From: an uncultured Eubacteriales bacterium
GTDB taxonomy: Bacteria; Bacillota; Clostridia; Peptostreptococcales; Anaerovoracaceae
Length of the DNA: 11,703 nucleotides
Direction: 5' to 3'
Assembly: GCA_910585135.1 (NCBI GenBank)
Contig: CAJUEB010000062.1
Coordinates: forward strand, 1 to 11,703
Position numbers and translations under genes: made by a program. The notes under the pieces are model-generated. The model did not search any database. It was given only the letters and a program-made list of their open reading frames with translations, and was not told where the DNA came from. Of this stretch, positions 1 to 6,930 are shown piece after piece (the first letter of the stretch is position 1; every line of letters begins with the position of its first letter).

Positions 1-555
1 AGCTCCTGCATAATCAGCCTGGAAATAATACGGCCTACCGCCTATTACATGGTACCCTTTCTGGGCGGCCCCGTTCTCATCAAAATAATAGTAATCGGCC
101 CCAATGCACACATGCCCCGTCACAAGCTCCCCGTTCCCGCGGCTCCACATCCTCCTGTTTCCGTCCGTTATCCAACCCCTAACCGCAGGAATATCATTTT
201 CATAAAAATAATAGACCTTACCATTTGTTTCTTGGATTGCACCTTTATGATTTATACCATTTTGATCAAAATAGTAATATGAATCACCCACAAGAACTTG
301 CCCAACTGCTAATTTACCATTAGCAATACAATAGCCTTGTGTTCCATTACCAAATTGCACCCAACCTTTTTCAACGCCAGCTCCATCTGGCTTAAAATAA
401 TACAGATTGCCATTTATCATTTGGAATCCTGTCTGCATGATCCCCTGCTCATTAAAATAATAGTAACGACCCCCTATATTAATATAACCGATCGCAAACG
501 TTCCATTATTATATTGAAACTTTTTTCCTTGCGGTGTATCCACCCATTTACCCTT
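1..555 (-). repeat. Array of ~20-residue aromatic cell-wall-binding repeats inside the amidase gene
   Basis: The coding strand repeats a GG-x-YYYF-(D/N)-x-x-G pattern. YYYF, LYYF, VYYF or PYYF occurs near residues 493-496, 513-516, 555-558, 576-579, 617-620 and 637-640, spaced about 20 or 40 residues. On the plus strand most copies appear as AAAATAATA (or AAAATAGTA) near 82, 203, 269, 395 and 455. This is the CW-binding / choline-binding-like repeat family, which holds wall hydrolases on teichoic acids or other wall polymers. The array continues past the left edge, so copy number is a minimum. The ligand cannot be read from sequence. Confidence 0.88.
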
Positions 556-1941
556 TGACAAACCAAAATAATTGGCGATGCCTAAGGCATCCGCCTTTCC
601 CAGCTTCACCAAATTGCTGTCATTGCTCAGAAACGCCCGGTCACTAGCATTATCAATAAAAGCGTGCTCAATGATAATTCCCGTAATTCCCCTGAGCTTA
701 CATTCACGAATAATTCCATAGTAATCCGCTAAGCTTCCATCTGGATATCTCGTATTGTTCTGCGTAAGCTTTTCTTTTATTCCTCTGTCATAAAGACCTA
801 ATTTCACAAGCTCTGATAATATCGAACTAGAAAGATCTGCACCCTGTGTATATACAGAAGAATTGTAATTTTTATTCGGTTTCCAAATTTCTACGCCTCT
901 TGCGCTTCCGCCGCCACCTGCGTTAATATGCATACTAACAAGAACGTTAGCACCTTTGCTTTGAGCAAACGCAGCCCTCTGGGCAAGCGATAGACTTGCA
1001 CTGCTATTATTGGTTCTCGTCATATAGACAGTCACGCCGCTATACTGCACAAGCTCATTATAGCAAGCCTGCGCAATCTTTAAATTAACATCGCGTTCAT
1101 AAAATGATCCATACCGTGCACCTACATCGCTGCCGCCATGTCCCGGATCTAATACCACGACAACATTTCTCGCAGCGGCTCTGCTCTTTGGCGCTGTAGA
1201 CGTATCCACATCAGCAGATGACAGTGCCTGCTTCACCTGCTTTTTCACACTCGAACTATTTACGCTATCGCCCGAATTTTCAACAATCGTGATATTTTCA
1301 TCCGTACCACTTGCCTGATTTTCGCTGATTACTTCAAAATCAGCATCTATTTCAACGTCATCAAATGCAAAATATTCCTCTGTTTCTCCAACATAATATT
1401 TGACGCCTTTCACGATATATGTACCAGCTTCAGCAGCAGAAAAATCCTTGGTAAAAAGGATAGATTTATCAGTCCGGTCTTTTTCCTCCAGTTCGAATTG
1501 CTCGCCCTTGCTGTTTTCATAAACTAACACCATCTTGGTGATTTCATCGATGCTATCCTTCCATGAAACGACGAGGTTCTGTGTTCCAGGCGCTACAAGC
1601 TGCGGGCTTTCGACATAGAGAAATTTCATTTCTTCCGTTACGAGCTGCTCCGCCTCTTCATTCGCAGCATCCGTACTGCTGTCCGAAGTGCTTGGCTGCT
1701 GCGCAGCACCAGGCTTACTCTCTGTTGTCCCTGCATCGCTTTGCTTCGTTTGTGATTCCGTCTTCTGATCAACAGAAGACTCCTCTTTTAAAGCATCATT
1801 CTCCGATGGTGCTTCACTTGATGGTTCTGTCACAGTCTCCTGCTGCCCGTCCGCTGTTTCAGCAAAGCTAAAATTGGCAGGCATTACGACTGTCGTCATG
1901 ACCATTACCACAACCAATAATTTTGCAATTATTTTATTCAT
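1..1941 (-). CDS. Secreted N-acetylmuramoyl-L-alanine amidase (Amidase_3) with C-terminal cell-wall-binding repeats; 3' end beyond window
   Basis: Seen: 647 open codons from the ATG at 1941 to the window edge with no stop, so the C-terminus is missing. The start follows GGAGGGGAAC, a strong ribosome site. Residues 1-27 are a signal peptide (basic start, hydrophobic core, cut probably after FSFA). Residues 28-100 are a Ser/Thr/Glu/Gln-rich linker. Residues about 105-205 form a beta-rich, probably Ig-like segment that I cannot name. Residues 258-458 are the Amidase_3 catalytic domain, with DPGHGG (His268), Glu282 in YERD, His338 in SMHINA and Glu425 in IIIEHAF. These match the three zinc ligands and catalytic Glu known for this family. 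From about residue 463 on come aromatic wall-binding repeats. The predicted role is to cut the bond between MurNAc and the stem-peptide L-Ala, outside the membrane, in cell separation or wall turnover. It starts 17 nt after the mutase stop, so it is probably the last known gene of the polymer operon. The activity call is firm; the repeat ligand is unknown. Confidence 0.95.
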   Translation of the reverse strand, partial: MNKIIAKLLVVVMVMTTVVMPANFSFAETADGQQETVTEPSSEAPSENDALKEESSVDQKTESQTKQSDAGTTESKPGAAQQPSTSDSSTDAANEEAEQLVTEEMKFLYVESPQLVAPGTQNLVVSWKDSIDEITKMVLVYENSKGEQFELEEKDRTDKSILFTKDFSAAEAGTYIVKGVKYYVGETEEYFAFDDVEIDADFEVISENQASGTDENITIVENSGDSVNSSSVKKQVKQALSSADVDTSTAPKSRAAARNVVVVLDPGHGGSDVGARYGSFYERDVNLKIAQACYNELVQYSGVTVYMTRTNNSSASLSLAQRAAFAQSKGANVLVSMHINAGGGGSARGVEIWKPNKNYNSSVYTQGADLSSSILSELVKLGLYDRGIKEKLTQNNTRYPDGSLADYYGIIRECKLRGITGIIIEHAFIDNASDRAFLSNDSNLVKLGKADALGIANYFGLSKGKWVDTPQGKKFQYNNGTFAIGYINIGGRYYYFNEQGIMQTGFQMINGNLYYFKPDGAGVEKGWVQFGNGTQGYCIANGKLAVGQVLVGDSYYYFDQNGINHKGAIQETNGKVYYFYENDIPAVRGWITDGNRRMWSRGNGELVTGHVCIGADYYYFDENGAAQKGYHVIGGRPYYFQADYAGA

Positions 1942-1958
1942 GTTCCCCTCCATAACAA

Positions 1959-3983
1959 TTATTCGGCTGCTACGTTTCTAACAATTGCTTTTGCCATGTC
2001 ATATATTTCACGAGCTTTTTGTTCATCCCTGCCCGTTATGCAATAATAAAACTTAATTTTCGGTTCTGTCCCCGATGGCCTGATGGCAATCCACGAACCA
2101 CCTTCCAGGACAAACTTGAGTACATTCGACGGCGGTAAACCATCTATTCCCTTATTATAATCTAAAACCGCTTTCATTTCACCTATTTCGGAAAAAATAC
2201 TGGTATCCTGTCGAAAAGTTTCCATGATTTCCGAAATTCTCTGCGTACCTTCTGAACCTTCAAAAGTAAAAGACTCTTGCGCATCGATCCAGAACCCGTA
2301 CTTTTGGTAAAGCTCCTGTAAAACATCCGCTAAGGTTTTTCCCTGCGCTTTCCAATATGCCGCCATTTGGCAAATCAGAAGCGCTGCAGATACGCCATCC
2401 TTATCCCGCGCGTGGACGCCCGGAAGATAACCATAGCTTTCCTCATAACCCATAAAATATTGCTTCTCAGCCATTTGGTTCATTTGCTCGCCGATGTATT
2501 TAAAACCTGTAAGCGTTTCCATGACATCAATTCCATAGCTTTTTGCAACGGTTTTTCCCATATCGCTGGTAACGATCGTCGTGATGAGCTTTTTCCCGCC
2601 GGATGGCCGCATTCTTGCCAGAAAATCGATCAAAAGCGTTCCCATTTGATTTCCAGTCAGGTAAACGATATGGTCGCCTTGTCTCACCCCTGCGCCAATT
2701 CTATCACAATCCGGGTCAGTACCCAACAGGATATCCGCTTTTTTTTGAACGGAAATTTCTTCCGCGATATGAAAAGCAGCCTTGTCTTCCGGGTTCGGTT
2801 TTTGCACCGTCGGAAAGTCACCATCATAGCCAGCCTGTTCCTGCACTAACGTTACATTTGCAAAGCCTGCGCAGTGCAGCGTCTCCATGACAAAGTCCCT
2901 GCCTGATCCATGGAGCGGCGTATAAATAACGTTTAATTTTGCAGCAGTCTCTTGCCCCACACCGCCGCCGCATTTTTGGACTGCATCGAGAAATTTTTCT
3001 ACTATTTCTTCGCCAATATATTCGATATTTTCATGATCCCGATTCGCAACCTCGACCGCAAGCCCATCTGCAAGCTTGTCAATATGATCAGCGATCTGCC
3101 CTGCCATTTCAGGATTCATCTGGCAGCCTGTGTTGTCATACACCTTAAATCCATTGTACTCCTTTGTGTTATGGCTCGCCGTGATTACCACGCCGCCGTC
3201 ACACCTTAATTCCCGGACGGCAAAAGAAAGCAATGGCACTGGAGAATATCTGTCGAAAAGAAAAGCTTTTATTCCCGCCGCCGCCAACACCCTGGCTGTT
3301 TCCTCTGCAAATTCCGCAGAATGATTTCTCGTATCGTATGCGATGGCCACCTTGCTGCCCTTTCCAAGAAGCTGTGCAAGTCCTTTCGCCGCCATCCTGA
3401 TCGTGTGCTTATTGATCCGGTTTGTCCCAGCGCCCATGATCCCCCGCATCCCAGCGGTGCCAAACGCCACATATTGATAAAATGCCTCGTAAACATCCTT
3501 GTCGGACATTTCCTTCATCTGCTTTTTTTCTTCATCACTCACATACGGACTTTCCATCCATTCCTCATAAACCTTTTGATATTCCATGATTTCCTCCCCA
3601 AACACAAAAAATTTTTGGCCGATATAATTCAATCCTGTAAAAATACACATGCCTGCCAGCATTGCGGCATTTTCCTGCAAGGATATACTATAATTTTCTA
3701 ACAGCCAACACACGAGCGGTTTTGCGATTCCATACGCGATTAGATAACAACCTGCAATATTGCTTGCAAAACGCACGCCGCTTTGAACCAGTCCGCCCCG
3801 ATATTGGAACGTGAACCGCCTGTTCAATGCATAGCTTAGTATGCTTACCAAAATATAATTTGCCGCTGAAGAAAGCCAATAAGAACAGCCCGCCAAATTA
3901 TACAGCCCGAACATAATCGCCATACCAATTAACGTGTTGATAATGCCGATCAATATGAATTTTAAAAACTTCTTATTGATCAT
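1959..3983 (-). CDS. GtrA-like membrane protein fused in frame to phosphoglucomutase/phosphomannomutase (674 aa)
   Basis: Seen: one uninterrupted frame. From the ATG at 3983, residues 1-128 are a GtrA-like domain with four membrane segments (about 8-29, 35-53, 72-95, 105-128) ending in the typical FFVF. After only GEEI, residues 133-674 form a complete alpha-D-phosphohexomutase: N-terminal FGTAGMRG, catalytic serine loop TASHN (268-272), metal loop DPDCDR (423-428), sugar loop GYEESYG (512-518) and phosphate loop RPSGTEP (635-641). The mutase interconverts glucose-6-P and glucose-1-P (or the mannose forms), the entry to UDP-glucose and similar donors. GtrA proteins are thought to act in transfer or flipping of polyprenyl-phosphate sugars. 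The mutase part resembles B. subtilis PgcA in order and length. An in-frame TTG at 4004 would add seven residues (LENIFEP); I prefer the ATG because it begins the usual INKKFLKF-type GtrA N-terminus, but neither start has a strong ribosome site. The ATG of residue 133 has its own strong one, so a separate 542-residue mutase may also be made. Domain identities are firm; whether one polypeptide is made is open. Confidence 0.9.
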   Translation of the reverse strand: MINKKFLKFILIGIINTLIGMAIMFGLYNLAGCSYWLSSAANYILVSILSYALNRRFTFQYRGGLVQSGVRFASNIAGCYLIAYGIAKPLVCWLLENYSISLQENAAMLAGMCIFTGLNYIGQKFFVFGEEIMEYQKVYEEWMESPYVSDEEKKQMKEMSDKDVYEAFYQYVAFGTAGMRGIMGAGTNRINKHTIRMAAKGLAQLLGKGSKVAIAYDTRNHSAEFAEETARVLAAAGIKAFLFDRYSPVPLLSFAVRELRCDGGVVITASHNTKEYNGFKVYDNTGCQMNPEMAGQIADHIDKLADGLAVEVANRDHENIEYIGEEIVEKFLDAVQKCGGGVGQETAAKLNVIYTPLHGSGRDFVMETLHCAGFANVTLVQEQAGYDGDFPTVQKPNPEDKAAFHIAEEISVQKKADILLGTDPDCDRIGAGVRQGDHIVYLTGNQMGTLLIDFLARMRPSGGKKLITTIVTSDMGKTVAKSYGIDVMETLTGFKYIGEQMNQMAEKQYFMGYEESYGYLPGVHARDKDGVSAALLICQMAAYWKAQGKTLADVLQELYQKYGFWIDAQESFTFEGSEGTQRISEIMETFRQDTSIFSEIGEMKAVLDYNKGIDGLPPSNVLKFVLEGGSWIAIRPSGTEPKIKFYYCITGRDEQKAREIYDMAKAIVRNVAAE
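3588..3599 (-). promoter_or_regulatory. Internal Shine-Dalgarno for a stand-alone phosphohexomutase start at 3587
   Basis: Read on the minus strand, GGGGAGGAAATC sits directly before the ATG at 3587. The GGAGG core is 5 nt from the start codon. The same bases encode the GEEI linker of the fusion. The following protein begins MEYQKVYEEW, a natural phosphohexomutase N-terminus. This site is stronger than anything in front of the GtrA part, so independent initiation here is likely. Confidence 0.7.
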
Positions 3984-3987
3984 TGGT

Positions 3988-4029
3988 TCAAATATATTTT
4001 CCAAAATAATTTTTCAATCGCATCACCAT
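3988..4029 (-). other. Possible short upstream ORF or frameshifted N-terminus of the GtrA gene
   Basis: The 80-nt gap between the CDP-glycerol transferase stop (4064) and the GtrA ATG (3983) holds a 13-codon ORF, MVMRLKNYFGKYI, with GAGGA 5 nt before its ATG. Its TGA ends 4 nt before the GtrA ATG, a spacing that suits translational reinitiation. The same frame is open further up to a GTG at 4062. Two readings are possible: a coupling leader peptide, or the true GtrA N-terminus separated from the rest by a single-base frameshift, since KYI followed by FEPMINKKF would read naturally. It could also be chance. Confidence 0.3.
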
Positions 4030-4063
4030 TCTTTTCCTCGCCCACTCCTCATCATGCCTCACT

Positions 4064-5236
4064 TTATGTCAAACGCAATCCAACCGTTTGCAAAATTCGC
4101 TCCGTAACTCTCCCATCGCAGGAGGCCATGAATTTATCCCGAAACGCCCTGACCTGCGCGGAATCAAAGCCCGCTTCCGTTTCCTGAATGCACCTTACGA
4201 GTTCTGCCGTCGTCTTCACCACTGGACCTGGCGTCAGGGAATCGTAATCGTAAAAGAATCCCCGCCAATCATTGTATGAATCGAGATCGTAAGCGAAAAA
4301 GAAAATCGGTTTTTCAAACAACGCATATTCAAACACCAGCGATGAATAATCCGATATGCAGATGTCGCCCGCGCAGATCAGGTCATCGATGTTCAATGCA
4401 TCCGTCACATCTATCGCGAAATCACCGCAGCTTGCCGGAATCTTCGGCAAGTGTTTAACAAACGGATGATGTTTGATCAGCAGAACGTATTTATCACCCA
4501 GCTTTCGCTTCATGTATGCCAAATCCAATTGATCCGGCGCCTTCGCAGCCGTCACATCACCGCGAAAGGTCGGCGCATAAAAAATGATTTTCTTATCCTG
4601 GTAATCCATATGATCGGAAAGAAACGAACGCACCCGGCGTTTTGCATCCGAAATATAGTCTGCGTCAAAAAACACATCTGTACGGCTGATCCCCACGGGC
4701 TGCACAACCTGCGCAGGAACACCCATCGCTTCCTCGTAAGCCCATACCACCTCCGGGCTGCTGACTGTGACCATGTCCAGATTATGATACAGCGGATACT
4801 TTTGCTGCTGCCTGCGGCTGCTGCCAAATTTTAATTCAGCCGAGCTCAATCCAAACCGTTTAAATGCACCACACCCATGCCACAACTGGATCACCTTCGT
4901 CTCTGGCCGTTTTTCAAAGCAGGCAAAACAATTATTTGCTTCACTTAAAAACACATACTCCGCCGTAGCCATATCCGCTAAAAAGGCCAGCGTCCGCTTC
5001 ACATTTTCTTTGCGGCTGCCCACGCCTTCCTGTAAAAAATGGCACGACACCTGATAGCTCCCGTTTTCAGATATCTTCCGATAAACTTCCCGCAAGCTGT
5101 TCCCGATAACAGAACCTCGCACCTCAAGGAAAATCACTTTTCCTTGCTGCACAGGCTTCCTGCTATGCCGCTTATACTGCCAAGGGTAGAGCAGCTTCAA
5201 TAGGATGAACTTGCCGATTCCCGTAATAATACTCAT
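4064..5236 (-). CDS. CDP-glycerol glycerophosphotransferase family protein (TagB/TagF-like)
   Basis: 390 residues. Conserved blocks of the Glyphos_transf family are visible: QLWHGCGAFKRFG (117-129), YAPTFRG (220-226), KHHPFV (255-260) and SDYSSLVFEYALFEKP (295-310). In this family the two conserved histidines and the acidic C-terminal block serve transfer of glycerol-phosphate (or a related polyol-phosphate) from CDP-glycerol to a lipid-linked acceptor or glycan on the cytoplasmic face of the membrane. The N-terminus (about residues 5-20) is hydrophobic and basic and may give peripheral membrane contact, as in TagB/TagF. The ATG overlaps the previous gene's TGA by 4 nt (ATGA) and has only a weak AGAAAG-type ribosome site, so translation is probably coupled. 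It suggests the cluster's polymer carries phosphoglycerol, either in the backbone or as decoration. Polymerase versus single-transfer activity cannot be told from sequence. Confidence 0.88.
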   Translation of the reverse strand: MSIITGIGKFILLKLLYPWQYKRHSRKPVQQGKVIFLEVRGSVIGNSLREVYRKISENGSYQVSCHFLQEGVGSRKENVKRTLAFLADMATAEYVFLSEANNCFACFEKRPETKVIQLWHGCGAFKRFGLSSAELKFGSSRRQQQKYPLYHNLDMVTVSSPEVVWAYEEAMGVPAQVVQPVGISRTDVFFDADYISDAKRRVRSFLSDHMDYQDKKIIFYAPTFRGDVTAAKAPDQLDLAYMKRKLGDKYVLLIKHHPFVKHLPKIPASCGDFAIDVTDALNIDDLICAGDICISDYSSLVFEYALFEKPIFFFAYDLDSYNDWRGFFYDYDSLTPGPVVKTTAELVRCIQETEAGFDSAQVRAFRDKFMASCDGRVTERILQTVGLRLT

Positions 5237-6930
5237 ATTTCTTTCTTGATGAATTTCATAATGTCTTCTTTCGTATAACGATTTTTCACATATGATATGA
5301 GCGCATCCTCTATCCTTTTCTGCACGCTTTTCAGCCTGGCAGCCACAAGAGAAATCCGCTTTTGCCCGCCTGCATCCAGTAACCTGATATCACAAGTGGC
5401 GATCATGTGCGCATTATATAGCTTCTTACCCTGCAATTTTGAACAAAATGAAAGTAAAGACCCATAGAACTTATCACTTACCGCATCCAGCGATTGCAAG
5501 CTTTTCGTTCTGAATATTTTATTCCCCCATATCGCATCCAGCAGGTCATACCTGCTATGCTTGCTTTTCAAGCACTGCATCACGGTAAACGCGCTTTCCT
5601 GTAAAGTGCCGCGATACGTTCCATCTGCATAAACTTTTAACGGTGCTGTCACAAAATCGACCCGCTCATTTTTCATCAATGTATCGACCATCATGCGGAT
5701 CGAATTTTTTGAAAACAGAATATTCGCATTGGCAAACATGACGAAATCGGTCTTTATCTCCGCTAAATTGCACGTTGATGAAAAAAACAAATTTTCATTT
5801 AAAAACTGCCCCGGAACAAATTCCCGGTACTGCTCATGCAGCAAAACACGAAAACTAGGCATGCATTGATCGTAAATGCTATCAAGCAGCATTTGCAAAT
5901 CATTTTTTTCTATCCTCTGCGGAATCACAAAGGTGAGCAGCGCTTCCTGCGTCACCGCCGTTTTCGTATACAGATCCTTTTCCAACTGCAAATCACAATT
6001 CATCATAGCCACGCGATTCCACTGGGAAGCTGGGAGCTTTTCTCGCAAAGAAGCGATTTTCTCTTGTAAAACACCCGGCATTTCATCTTCCATATGCCAA
6101 AGCTGCCTGTAATAACCGCTCAAGATGCTGATATGCAGATAGCGCACATAAAATTCCTGCAAAAGCTGCGCCGCCCGTTTTTTCGCATCCCCAGTTTCAC
6201 CAGAGAGCTGTTTTCCAATTATCGTTTCCAGGCAGTCCAAGCCTTTAATCAAGTCGCTTAAATAACTCGTTTTCACCATTTGCGTCGCCGACCTGCTCTC
6301 CCAAAACGGGCGCACCTGATACGCATATACAACCTTCCTGCATCCGCTGATCCGTCTTGCCCGAAAAACACACTGAAACAGAAACAGCGCATCCTCCGCA
6401 TGCTTTAAAGCAGGGAATGATATTTGATTCTCCTCCAGCAGGCTGCGCCTGAACATCTTATTGCAGACGCTAAAGGACCACAAAAGCTCCGTATCATATT
6501 TATCGATATTTTTTTTCTTTCCCAGTTTGATTGTATGGCTGTTGCATCTACTCTCCCCGACCCTGTTTTCCTGCATCACGCCAATAACGATATCAGTCTC
6601 CGCATCCTTGGCTGCCCGATACATCGCCGCCAGTGCTTTCGGCGGAATAAAATCGTCTGGGTCATAAAAAACGATATATTCTCCTGTCGCCATGGCAAGC
6701 CCACGATTTCTTGCCGAAGCAACACCGCCGTTTTCCTGGATGAGCGACTGAAACCGCGAATCGTTTTTGCAGATTTCATCGATAACTTCCTGTGAGCGAT
6801 CCGTAGATCCATCGTTGACGATGATTGCCTCATAATCACGAAAGCTCTGATGCTTCACAGAAAGGAGCATTTTCTCAATATAAGGTTCTACATTATATAC
6901 CGGAATGATAATCGATACTTTTGGGTTCAT
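5233..6930 (-). CDS. Two-domain family 2 glycosyltransferase; second domain degenerate
   Basis: 565 residues from the ATG at 6930, which has GGAG 8 nt upstream; an in-frame TTG at 6942 would add four residues (LEKK) and is less likely. Residues 1-about 215 are a classical GT-A family 2 domain: VSIIIPVYN (5-13), VNDGSTD (38-44), NGGVASARNRG (67-77), metal motif DPDD (90-93) and HAEDALF (177-183). It should move a sugar from a nucleotide donor to the lipid-linked repeat unit in the cytoplasm. Residues about 215-325 are a helical linker. Residues 330-520 look like a second GT2-like fold: LTFVIPQ (332-338), MLLDSIYDQ (347-355), then FANAN (399-403) where the metal-binding DxD would be, and WGNKIFR (468-474), echoing VCNKMFR (155-161) of domain one. 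The start lies 38 nt inside the polymerase gene. Donor and acceptor are unknown. Confidence 0.9.
   Translation of the reverse strand: MNPKVSIIIPVYNVEPYIEKMLLSVKHQSFRDYEAIIVNDGSTDRSQEVIDEICKNDSRFQSLIQENGGVASARNRGLAMATGEYIVFYDPDDFIPPKALAAMYRAAKDAETDIVIGVMQENRVGESRCNSHTIKLGKKKNIDKYDTELLWSFSVCNKMFRRSLLEENQISFPALKHAEDALFLFQCVFRARRISGCRKVVYAYQVRPFWESRSATQMVKTSYLSDLIKGLDCLETIIGKQLSGETGDAKKRAAQLLQEFYVRYLHISILSGYYRQLWHMEDEMPGVLQEKIASLREKLPASQWNRVAMMNCDLQLEKDLYTKTAVTQEALLTFVIPQRIEKNDLQMLLDSIYDQCMPSFRVLLHEQYREFVPGQFLNENLFFSSTCNLAEIKTDFVMFANANILFSKNSIRMMVDTLMKNERVDFVTAPLKVYADGTYRGTLQESAFTVMQCLKSKHSRYDLLDAIWGNKIFRTKSLQSLDAVSDKFYGSLLSFCSKLQGKKLYNAHMIATCDIRLLDAGGQKRISLVAARLKSVQKRIEDALISYVKNRYTKEDIMKFIKKEI

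Noticed and set aside
49..558. Two plus-strand frames at the left end with repeated IKII-type peptides
   Set aside because: They are the antisense reading of the YYYF repeats of the amidase; the periodicity comes from that gene.
1..560. Periodic AAAATAATA motifs considered as a CRISPR-like or regulatory repeat
   Set aside because: They lie in frame at codons for YYF in the wall-binding repeats, with protein-level rather than DNA-level conservation between units.
2367..2849. 160-codon plus-strand open frame
   Set aside because: It lies antisense inside the mutase domain, whose catalytic loops are intact; no start site support and no recognisable protein features.
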